From Holophagales bacterium UBA5704 (GTDB lineage Bacteria; Acidobacteriota; Thermoanaerobaculia; Multivoradales; UBA5704), in the NCBI GenBank assembly GCA_002420005.1, contig DIHE01000063.1, positions 105,607-111,998 on the forward strand: 6,392 nucleotides of DNA, given 5' to 3'. Under the pieces are notes generated by a model. The model was not told the origin of the DNA. It saw nothing but the letters and a program-made list of their open reading frames with translations, and searched no databases. Made by a program: the position numbers and the translations under genes. This document shows, piece by piece, positions 1 through 5,994 of this stretch; positions within the stretch are counted from its first letter, which is position 1, and each line of letters opens with the position of its first letter.

Positions 1-774
1 CTGATCAAGCCGATCTGCGCCGATGAGACCCTGGTGCTGACCGCGCCGCACAACGACGTCGATTTCGTCGAGGACGCCTGCCGCAAGCACGGGCGGGTGG
101 CCTATGTGGCGGACGGCGTCTATTCGCTCGGTGGCGGCGCTCCGGTCAAGGATCTGCTGACGCTGCAGGATCGCTACGGCCTTTTTCTTTTCTTTGACGA
201 TTCACATTCGTTGTCCGTTTGTGGCGAGCAGGGCGAAGGGTACGTGCGGTCGCAGATGGAAGGGGATTTGAACCCGTTGACCGTGATCGTGGCGTCTCTC
301 TGCAAGGGGTTCGGCGGCAGCGGGGGTGTGATCTTGCTGGGTCCGGTCGAGCACCAGGATCTCACCATCCGCTTCGGTGGGCCGCTCGCCTGGTCGCAGA
401 AGCTCAACTCCGCGGGTCTGGGGGCGGCTCTGGCGTCCGCCCGCCTCCATCGCTCGCCGGAGCTGGCGGAGCTGCAAGGCAAGCTGCGGCACAACCTGGA
501 GCTGTTCGACCGCCGCATCGATTCCGAGGAGAAGGGAGATCCGTTCTCCATACGCCTGGTGCCGCTGGGCGACGAGGCGTTGGCGTCGGCGATTTCCGGC
601 GAGATCTTCCGCCGGGGCTTCTACACCTCGCCGGTCTTCTTTCCCATCGTGGAGCGGGGCAAGGCGGGCCTGCGCGTGATGCTGCGGGCCGACAACGACC
701 CCGGGGACGTCCTCCGTTTCTGCGATGCGGTGGACGAGCTGGTCGGCACCCGCAAGATGGAGGTGGCGGTATGA
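1..774 (+). CDS. Alpha-oxoamine synthase family PLP enzyme (5' partial)
   Basis: The reading frame is open from base 1, so the gene starts upstream; 257 residues are visible and about 130-170 N-terminal residues are probably missing (family members are usually about 390-430). Family members (8-amino-7-oxononanoate synthase, glycine C-acetyltransferase, 5-aminolevulinate synthase, serine palmitoyltransferase) condense an amino acid with an acyl-CoA and release CO2 and CoA to give an alpha-aminoketone. Counting from base 1, the visible hallmarks are ADGVYSLGG, the cofactor motif DDSH at 66-69 (Asp for the PLP pyridine nitrogen, then His), SLCKGFGGSGG with the Schiff-base lysine K102 (bases 304-306), and a C-terminal GLR with R225 as the probable substrate-carboxylate arginine. 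The usual His-Thr pair after this arginine is replaced by ADND. The stop overlaps the next start (ATGA). The family is secure. The substrate is not, but the aldolase/dehydratase/reductase neighbours argue against biotin or haem synthesis and for a specialised aminoketone. Confidence 0.9.
   Translation: MIKPICADETLVLTAPHNDVDFVEDACRKHGRVAYVADGVYSLGGGAPVKDLLTLQDRYGLFLFFDDSHSLSVCGEQGEGYVRSQMEGDLNPLTVIVASLCKGFGGSGGVILLGPVEHQDLTIRFGGPLAWSQKLNSAGLGAALASARLHRSPELAELQGKLRHNLELFDRRIDSEEKGDPFSIRLVPLGDEALASAISGEIFRRGFYTSPVFFPIVERGKAGLRVMLRADNDPGDVLRFCDAVDELVGTRKMEVAV
759..763 (+). promoter_or_regulatory. Ribosome binding site for the CitE-like gene
   Basis: GGAGG lies inside the end of the oxoamine synthase gene, 7 bases before the ATG at 771. 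The spacing is near ideal. It fixes the start of the CitE-like gene well inside a much longer open frame. Confidence 0.75.
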
Positions 775-1679
775 GCTTCGGGTGGGCTTCCACGGAGCCC
801 CTTCTTTGCCGCAGCCTGCTGATGACGTGCGCGCTGCACGTGCGCCAGTATGACAAGGCCTGGGAGATGGGCGCCGACATCTCCGTGGTCGATCTCGAGG
901 ACTCCGTGCCCGAGCCGCGGAAGGAGGAGGCGCGCCGCCTCGCCCTGCCGCTCTTGCGGGAGCGGTCTCCGGAGGGTCTGGTGCAGGCGGTGCGGATCAA
1001 CAGCCTGGCGTCGCCGGACGGCCTGCGCGACCTTCTCGCGTTGCTCGACGGGGGAGCCCGGCCGGACGCCCTCTTCGTGCCCAAGGTGGATACCGCCCGG
1101 GACCTGCACATCCTGGCCGACATCCTGGGGGAGCGGCTCGCCTCCACCTTCTTTCTGGTGCTCATTGAGACGGCGGCGGGGCTTTGCGCGGTCGAGGAGA
1201 TCGCCGCCATGCCGCGGGTGCGGGCGCTCGTCTTCGGCGCCGCCGACTATTCCACCGAGCTCGGCATTCCCATGCTGTGGGATCCCCTCTTCTACGCGCG
1301 CTCGCGGATCGTGGTGGCCGCCACGCGGGCCGGCATCCCGGCCATGGACACACCCTATTTCGCGATCAAGGACATGGAAGGGCTGGGGGAGGAGAACGCC
1401 CGCTCGCGGGCGCTCGGCTTTCGCGGGCGTGCGGCGGTCCATCCCGGGCAGATCCAGGCGATCAACGCGGCCTACGGCCCGCCGCCGGAGGAGGTGGACC
1501 GCGCCCGCCGCGTCGTAGCGTTGGCCGAGAGGAGCGGCGGCCAGATCGGCGTGCTGGACGACGGACAGATGATCGGTCCACCGATGTGTCTGGCGGCGCG
1601 CCGGACGCTCGCCCTGGCCGACAAGATCGACCGGGTGAGCCGGCGGCTGCGTGCGGCGCCGGAGCCGGTCAAGGTGTAG
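771..1679 (+). CDS. CitE-like HpcH/HpaI aldolase / citrate lyase family protein
   Basis: A 302-residue TIM-barrel aldolase/lyase of the CitE family, which reversibly joins acetyl-CoA or a related acyl-CoA to a 2-oxo acid (malyl-, citramalyl- or methylmalyl-CoA lyases). Family motifs appear in order: VVDLEDSVPEPRKEEAR at about 39-55, RIN with R75 as likely substrate-binding arginine, FVPKV at 102-106, LIET with E133 and GAADYS with D159 as the likely Mg2+ ligands, and RAAVHPGQI at 220-228. Length is normal for the family (about 270-320). The N-terminal segment after RSLL reads MTCALHV, where many CitE proteins have FVPG followed by Asp or Arg, so the pocket may differ. The start is chosen for the SD at 759-763 and the 4-base overlap with the upstream stop; the frame runs on upstream but only as a shadow of the synthase gene. 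With a dehydratase next door, the synthetic direction (acyl-CoA plus 2-oxo acid) is plausible. Family is near certain; substrate is inferred. Confidence 0.92.
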   Translation: MSFGWASTEPLLCRSLLMTCALHVRQYDKAWEMGADISVVDLEDSVPEPRKEEARRLALPLLRERSPEGLVQAVRINSLASPDGLRDLLALLDGGARPDALFVPKVDTARDLHILADILGERLASTFFLVLIETAAGLCAVEEIAAMPRVRALVFGAADYSTELGIPMLWDPLFYARSRIVVAATRAGIPAMDTPYFAIKDMEGLGEENARSRALGFRGRAAVHPGQIQAINAAYGPPPEEVDRARRVVALAERSGGQIGVLDDGQMIGPPMCLAARRTLALADKIDRVSRRLRAAPEPVKV

Positions 1680-1681
1680 CC

Positions 1682-1691
1682 GAGGAGGAGG
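1682..1691 (+). promoter_or_regulatory. Ribosome binding site for the MaoC-like gene
   Basis: The purine run GAGGAGGAGG ends 1 base before the ATG at 1693, and an inner GGAGG at 1684-1688 leaves 4 bases. It lies in the 13-base gap after the CitE-like stop and supports 1693 over the in-frame upstream start at 1651. Confidence 0.65.
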
Positions 1692-1692
1692 C

Positions 1693-2217
1693 ATGGACCG
1701 GATCTCAGCCTATAAGAAAATCGGAGAGAATCGCTGGCGCGAGGTGCGCGGCCTTTTCTTCGAGGACGTGGTGATCGGCGCCATCGTCGAGCACCGGCCG
1801 GGGCGCACGCTGGCCGAGGCGGACAACCTCTGGGGCTCGCTCCTGGCCCACAACAATCATCCTCTGCACATCGACGCGGCGTACTGCGAGAAGACCGAGT
1901 GGGGCCGCCCGCTGGTCTCCTCGCTGGTGACGCTGTCGATCGTCGCCGGGATGAGCGTGCAGAGCACCAGCGCCAAAGGGCTGGCGAACCTCGGCTGGGA
2001 CAACGTCCGGCTGACGGCGCCGGTGTTCGTGGGTGATACGCTCTATGCCGAGAGCGAGTACGTGGACAAGCGGCTTTCGCAGTCGCGGCCCCACCAGGGG
2101 GTGGTGACGTGCGATACGCGGGGCGTGAAGGCGGACGGCACCGTCTTCCTCAGCTTCCGCCGGTCGTTTCTTCTCCCCACGCGGGAGCATGGTCTGGAGG
2201 ACGATGCCAACTACTAG
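1693..2217 (+). CDS. MaoC-like hotdog-fold enoyl-CoA hydratase/dehydratase
   Basis: A 174-residue single-hotdog MaoC-family protein that adds water to, or removes it from, CoA thioesters. The hydratase signature appears as AHNNHPLHIDAAY at 52-64, followed by TEWGRPLVSS (68-77) and, further on, LANLGWDNVRLTAPVFVGDTLYAES in pieces from about 97 to 121, typical of the MaoC group that accompanies CitE-type lyases (mesaconyl-CoA / beta-methylmalyl-CoA type). The classical R-hydratase motif is G-D-x-N-P-x-H; here the Asp position is N54 and the Asn position is H56, with H59 conserved. As I recall, related CitE-linked proteins carry the same pattern, so this need not mean inactivity. It follows the CitE-like gene by 13 bases and overlaps the reductase gene by 14 bases. 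Likely job: dehydrating the hydroxyacyl-CoA made by the aldolase. Family is secure; substrate is inferred. Confidence 0.88.
   Translation: MDRISAYKKIGENRWREVRGLFFEDVVIGAIVEHRPGRTLAEADNLWGSLLAHNNHPLHIDAAYCEKTEWGRPLVSSLVTLSIVAGMSVQSTSAKGLANLGWDNVRLTAPVFVGDTLYAESEYVDKRLSQSRPHQGVVTCDTRGVKADGTVFLSFRRSFLLPTREHGLEDDANY
2196..2200 (+). promoter_or_regulatory. Ribosome binding site for the MDR reductase gene
   Basis: GGAGG lies inside the end of the MaoC-like gene, with only 3 bases before the ATG at 2204. It favours 2204 over the in-frame ATG at 2189, which lies upstream of this site. The spacing is short, so the call is moderate. Confidence 0.55.
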
Positions 2218-3205
2218 GGCGGTGATCTGTGACGGCTTCGGGGGCCCCGAGGTGCTGCGGCTGGCGGACGTGCCGCTGCCGCAGCCGGGGCCCGGACAGT
2301 TGCTGGTGCGGGTGCGGGCTTCGGCGCTCAACCGGGCCGACGTGCTGCAACGGGCCGGCGCCTATGCACCCCCGCCGGGGGAATCGGCCATCCTCGGCGT
2401 GGAGATCGCCGGAGAGGTCGAGTCCCGGGGCGCCGGGGTCGAGGGGTTCCGGGTGGGCGACGGCGTCTGCGGCCTCGTGGGGAGCGGTGGCTATGCCGAG
2501 CACTGCCTGCTCGACGCCGGCATGGCCGTGCCCGTTCCCGCCGGCTGGTCGTGGGAGGCGGCGGCGGCGGTCCCCGAGGTCTTCTATACGGCCGACACCA
2601 CCCTGCGCGAGCTGGGAGAGCTGGGGGCCGGCCAGTCGTTGCTCCTGCACGCGGCGGCGAGCGGGGTCGGGACGGCCTGCATCCAGCTCGCCCGCGAGCT
2701 GGGAGCGGCGCGCATCTTCTGTACCGCCGGCTCGGCGGAGAAGCTCGCCCGTTGCCGCGAGCTGGGCGGCGCGGCCGAGGTGATCGGGATCGACCGCAAG
2801 ACCCAGGACTTCCTGGCCGAGGTCCGCCGGGTCACCGGCGGGGCCGGCGTCGACGTGGTCGAGGATTTCATCGGCATCGAGTACCTGGCGAAGAATCTGG
2901 CGGCGCTCAAGGACGGCGGGCGGCTCGTGGTGGTCGGCCTGCTGGGCGGCTGGGAAGGGTCGATCGACCTGTTGCCGCTGGTGCTGCGGCGGTTGCAGAT
3001 CAAAGGCTCCGCGATGCGGCCGCGCTCGATCGAGGAGAAGCGGGCGATCACCCGGACGTTTCGCGAGCGCTGGCTGCCGCTGCTCGTGGACGGCCGGCTG
3101 CGCGCGGTGATCGATTCGGTCTTTCCTGCCGGTCAGGCCGCGGCGGCGCACGAACGGATGGAATCGAACGAGAGCTTCGGCAAGATCCTGCTGACCTGGA
3201 GCTGA
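2204..3205 (+). CDS. Zinc-free MDR enoyl/quinone oxidoreductase (QOR / PIG3-like)
   Basis: A 333-residue NAD(P)H-dependent medium-chain reductase of the quinone oxidoreductase branch, which reduces activated C=C bonds in quinones, enones or enoyl thioesters. The N-terminal GroES-like half carries SALNRADVLQRAGAY at 40-54 and GVEIAGEV at 65-72, the quinone-oxidoreductase signature. The Rossmann half has the dinucleotide loop AASGVGTACIQLA at 151-163, then VDVVEDFIG at 216-224 and GRLVVVGLLGG at 239-249. The Cys/His ligand set of zinc alcohol dehydrogenases is not seen. Length is normal (about 320-340). The start at 2204 is chosen by its SD; an alternative at 2189 would add 5 residues. The gene closes the operon and ends 5 bases from the facing condensation-domain gene. 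Likely role: reducing the enoyl-CoA formed by the MaoC-like dehydratase. A general quinone or aldehyde-detoxifying reductase cannot be excluded. Confidence 0.9.
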   Translation: MPTTRAVICDGFGGPEVLRLADVPLPQPGPGQLLVRVRASALNRADVLQRAGAYAPPPGESAILGVEIAGEVESRGAGVEGFRVGDGVCGLVGSGGYAEHCLLDAGMAVPVPAGWSWEAAAAVPEVFYTADTTLRELGELGAGQSLLLHAAASGVGTACIQLARELGAARIFCTAGSAEKLARCRELGGAAEVIGIDRKTQDFLAEVRRVTGGAGVDVVEDFIGIEYLAKNLAALKDGGRLVVVGLLGGWEGSIDLLPLVLRRLQIKGSAMRPRSIEEKRAITRTFRERWLPLLVDGRLRAVIDSVFPAGQAAAAHERMESNESFGKILLTWS

Positions 3206-3214
3206 GCCCCTCAG
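3202..3214. other. Small inverted repeat over two converging stop codons
   Basis: CTGAG-CCC-CTCAG is a perfect 5-bp palindrome with a 3-base loop. It contains the reductase stop (3203-3205) and, on the other strand, the condensation-protein stop (3213-3211). It has no T tract and the stem does not extend, so it is at best a weak terminator. Two facing TGA stops produce part of the symmetry automatically. Confidence 0.2.
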
Positions 3215-5967
3215 AACCGGGTGACCACGTCGCGCAGCCCGGCGAGCGGGGTGTCCGGGTGGGTGGCGACGTGGGCGAGCAGGGCCGTGAAATCCCCGGC
3301 CATCGCCCGCACCCGTTCGTCGGAGAACAGATCGGCGGCTCCCGTGAACTCGAAGTGCAGGAAGCTGCCGGTGTCGGTGCCGGTGATCACCAGGTCGTGC
3401 TTGGCCGAGAGCTCCTCGACGCCGAGCATCTGCACCGAAAGGCCTCCCGGCAAGGTCTGGCCCTGGCCTTCCGCCGGCGGAGCGGCGAAGCTCAACATGT
3501 TGAAGCAGACTCCGGTGAGGATCGTACGGGTGAGCTTGCGGCCCGGGAACAGCTCGGTGAGCAGGCGGGGAAACGGCACGTCCTGATGGGAGTAGGCGTC
3601 GATCGTCGCGTCGCGCACCCGCTCGGTGAGCTGCCGGAAGGTGGGATTGCCGGCGAGGCGGGCGCGCAGCGGCACGGTGTTCATGAACAGGCCGATCTGG
3701 CTCGACAGCTCCGGCCGGTTGCGCGCCGCAAAGATCATGGACAGCAGGAGGTCCTCCTCGCCGCTGTAGGCATGGAGCAGGGCGTAGACCGCGGTCGCCA
3801 GGACCATGGGCACCGAGGCCTGCGTTTGCAGGGCCAGAGCCCGCAGGGCCTGCGCCGGCTCGGCGGGGAGGTCGATGCCGAACAGCGATGCGCTGGGACC
3901 GACGACCGCGGGTCGCGGCCGGTCGTTCGGCAGGCCGGGGGGGGGCGGCAGTTGGGAGAGGGCGTTGCGCCACCAGGCGAGCTGCGCACCGAGAGCTTCC
4001 CCGGCGAAGATCCGGCGCTGCCACCAGGCGAAGTCCGGAAGCTGGATCGCCAAAGGAGGCAGCGGCGCGGGCCGGCCCTGCGAGAAGGCGGCGTAGTGGA
4101 GCAAGAGCTCGCGGTGCAGCACCTGGAGCGACCAGCCGTCGGAGATCAGGTGGTGGATGTTGAGCAGCAGCGCATGCTCCCGGGGGCTCAGCCGGACGAG
4201 CTGGGTGACGAAGAGCGGGCCGCGCGTCATGTCGAACGCGAAGCTTCCCTGCGCGTCGATCAGCCGGCGCAGCGTGACGCCCCGGTGCTCGGGCGGGAGA
4301 GCCGAGAGGTCGATCTGCGGCAGGGGGACCTCGGCGGGAGGCGCGAGGGTCAGGTACACCTCGCCGTTCTCCCACCGGAAGCTGGACCGCAGCGACTCGT
4401 GGCGGCAGGAGATCTCGGTCAGGCTGCGACGCAGGGGCATGAGCTGGAGATCGCCGCGGATGGCGAGGGCGCTCGGGATGCTGTTGTGCTCGACGCCGTC
4501 GAGCTGGAGCGCCCATTCCTGGTAGAACGTGGCGGGCAGCGGTTGGTCGCGCGAGACGGGGACGATCTCGTGCGCTCCGAAATCCTTGCGCTCCACCGGT
4601 GACGAGACCCGCCGCTCGGCGGTGGCCGCCTCCGATCCGGTGCCGCGCAGAACCAGGTGGAGGATCGAATCGAGCCCGCTCGAGCTCGCCGTGGCCGCCG
4701 GTTTGTGCAGGGACATTTCGACGAAGGCGAGCGGCCGGTCGAGATCGGCCGTGCAGCTCTCCAGAAGGCTGTGCAGGCCGCCGAGAAGCGCGGTGGCTTC
4801 CGCATCCTCGAAACGGGCGCGGTCGTAGACCAGGTCCAGGATCGTCGGGGCACCGGGGCAGAGGAAGAGCGCGAGCGGCTCGCCGGAGGTCTCGATCAGC
4901 CGCACCTCCTGTACACCCGGATCGCCGATGTCCGCGAGGACCGCGAGGCGGCTGTGGGTGAGCGGCGCACCGGCGGGGAGGCCGGACCAGCCACGGATCT
5001 GGGAGGGCGGGACGTATTCGAAGGGCCGGGCGGCAGAGCGCCGCGCTTCCAGCTGGCCGAGCCATGTGCCGAGCGACACCCGTGGCTCGACCAGGAGGCG
5101 CAGGGGCAGCGTCTGGGCACAGCGCGCGACGAGCGTCTCGGCCACCGGAAGCGTCGCCGGGCGGCCGGTGGCGTCGAGGCCGAGGTGCACCTCGCGCCGG
5201 TTGGAGTGACGGGCGAGGACGAGGGCCCAAGCGCCTGCCGCGATCGTCTCCAGGGAGAGCCCATGAGAGGCAGACAGAGCGTGGAGCGCCGCGGCGGCGG
5301 TGGGGGAAAGGCGTGCCGACCGGGTGTCATGGCCGCTGCGGCCGGCGAGTGGCTCCGCGGCACCGAGGGGGGCGGAGGTGTTCCAGCCGGCCAGCTCCTG
5401 GCGCCAGAAGCGCTCGGCCGCGGCGGCATCCTGACTGCGCAGCCAGAGGAGATAGTCGCGGAAGCCGCGCGAGCGTTCGGGCTCGGTCCCCCGGCGGGCG
5501 CCGGCGAGGACCTGGGAGATCACCCGCGCCGCCGACCTTTGATCGAGGATCAGGGGATGCCAGGTCAACACGAGCACGGGACCGGCGAGGGCGGTCTGGA
5601 CGAGCAGGAGGCGGGAGAGCGGGCCGACCGTCGGATCGAAACCGCGGTTCCGTTCCCCGGCGATCAGAGCGGCGGCTTCGTCTTCCTGCTGGGCCTCGAG
5701 GACGGCGAAATCCGGCCGGGTGCGGCGTTGCACCATCTGGGACGGCACCTTGCCGGTGCGGAACGTGGTGCGCAGGGCCTGGTTCTGCGCCGTCACCCGT
5801 TGCCACGCCGCCTCGACCGCGACCGGCCGCAGCGGGACGGACAGCTCCACGCAGAGCTGGGCCACCCCGGAGGTGGTCTCGGGATCCTGGAGAGCCGCGG
5901 CGAGCATCTCCTCCTGGAGCGGTGAGAGCTTGCTGATATCCTCGAGATCGGCGACTTGCATGGGCAT
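3211..5967 (-). CDS. Tandem NRPS condensation-domain protein (C-C didomain)
   Basis: A 918-residue protein made of two condensation domains with no adenylation, carrier or thioesterase domain. C1 spans about residues 10-420: LSPLQEEML (14-22), RGFDPTVGPLSR (108-119), a degenerate active site HPLILDQ (137-143) in place of HHxxxDG, and TLPLR/ARPFEYVP late motifs (286-290, 313-320). A Ser/Ala-rich linker follows at about 421-468. C2 spans about 470-918 and looks functional: RHESLRSSF (522-530), FAFDMTRGPLF (576-586), intact HHLISDG (605-611) with catalytic H606, NDRPRP (681-686), IGLFMNTVPLR (758-768) and HQDVPFPRLL (794-803). C2 most resembles the ordinary LCL type. Condensation domains join a carrier-bound acyl or peptidyl group to an amine in the cytosol. 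This protein would have to work in trans with carrier proteins encoded outside the window. Start: ATG 5967 has GGAGG only 3 bases upstream; ATG 5961 (third codon) has 9-base spacing and is an alternative. It follows the unrecognised gene by 27 bases and converges on the + operon. Confidence 0.93.
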   Translation of the reverse strand: MPMQVADLEDISKLSPLQEEMLAAALQDPETTSGVAQLCVELSVPLRPVAVEAAWQRVTAQNQALRTTFRTGKVPSQMVQRRTRPDFAVLEAQQEDEAAALIAGERNRGFDPTVGPLSRLLLVQTALAGPVLVLTWHPLILDQRSAARVISQVLAGARRGTEPERSRGFRDYLLWLRSQDAAAAERFWRQELAGWNTSAPLGAAEPLAGRSGHDTRSARLSPTAAAALHALSASHGLSLETIAAGAWALVLARHSNRREVHLGLDATGRPATLPVAETLVARCAQTLPLRLLVEPRVSLGTWLGQLEARRSAARPFEYVPPSQIRGWSGLPAGAPLTHSRLAVLADIGDPGVQEVRLIETSGEPLALFLCPGAPTILDLVYDRARFEDAEATALLGGLHSLLESCTADLDRPLAFVEMSLHKPAATASSSGLDSILHLVLRGTGSEAATAERRVSSPVERKDFGAHEIVPVSRDQPLPATFYQEWALQLDGVEHNSIPSALAIRGDLQLMPLRRSLTEISCRHESLRSSFRWENGEVYLTLAPPAEVPLPQIDLSALPPEHRGVTLRRLIDAQGSFAFDMTRGPLFVTQLVRLSPREHALLLNIHHLISDGWSLQVLHRELLLHYAAFSQGRPAPLPPLAIQLPDFAWWQRRIFAGEALGAQLAWWRNALSQLPPPPGLPNDRPRPAVVGPSASLFGIDLPAEPAQALRALALQTQASVPMVLATAVYALLHAYSGEEDLLLSMIFAARNRPELSSQIGLFMNTVPLRARLAGNPTFRQLTERVRDATIDAYSHQDVPFPRLLTELFPGRKLTRTILTGVCFNMLSFAAPPAEGQGQTLPGGLSVQMLGVEELSAKHDLVITGTDTGSFLHFEFTGAADLFSDERVRAMAGDFTALLAHVATHPDTPLAGLRDVVTRF
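3937..3945 (+). repeat. Nine-G homopolymer inside the condensation gene
   Basis: Nine G bases on the + strand encode Pro675-Pro677 of the condensation protein on the - strand. The frame is intact on both sides: C2 motifs before and after are in the same frame, so the run length as given is consistent. Confidence 0.8.
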
Positions 5968-5970
5968 CTT

Positions 5971-5975
5971 CCTCC
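5971..5975 (-). promoter_or_regulatory. Ribosome binding site for the condensation-domain gene
   Basis: On the - strand GGAGG is followed by AAG and then the ATG at 5967, or by 9 bases and the second ATG at 5961. It sits in the 27-base gap after the upstream gene's stop. No promoter-like or terminator-like sequence is seen in the gap, so the two genes are probably co-transcribed. Confidence 0.65.
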
Positions 5976-5994
5976 GGCGGTTAAGACGCGGAGT

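Noticed and set aside
219..770. Upstream extension of the CitE-like frame
   Set aside because: The frame stays open but encodes Arg/Gly-rich shadow sequence of the oxoamine synthase gene. The SD at 759-763 and the family's N-terminus fix the start at 771.
1..774. Biotin (bioF), threonine-degradation (kbl) or haem (hemA) assignment for the first gene
   Set aside because: The family is shared, but the neighbours are not biotin, threonine dehydrogenase or haem genes, and the C-terminal HT motif typical of these enzymes is altered, so no symbol is given.
771..3205. Ethylmalonyl-CoA or methylaspartate pathway genes (malyl-CoA lyase and mesaconyl-CoA hydratase)
   Set aside because: The CitE and MaoC pair alone could suggest this, but the coupled oxoamine synthase and the quinone-oxidoreductase-type reductase do not belong to those pathways, and no mutase or crotonyl-CoA carboxylase signature is present in the window.
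2551..4602. A 683-residue open frame on the + strand
   Set aside because: Its composition is low-complexity and it runs through the reductase gene and then antisense to the condensation gene. No recognisable motif is present.
2150..5230. A 1026-residue open frame on the - strand
   Set aside because: It is a long shadow frame in GC-rich DNA: the translation is mostly Arg, Pro, Ala and Gly without domain motifs, and it overlaps both the reductase gene and the condensation gene, which carry clear motifs in other frames.
4657..5925. A 422-residue open frame on the + strand opposite the condensation gene
   Set aside because: It is antisense to conserved C-domain motifs and shows only Gly/Arg/Glu-rich filler.
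3211..5967. Carrier (PCP) or adenylation domain hidden in the condensation protein
   Set aside because: The linker (about residues 421-468) and the C-terminus contain no carrier serine motif and no adenylation core motifs; both C domains account for nearly the whole length.
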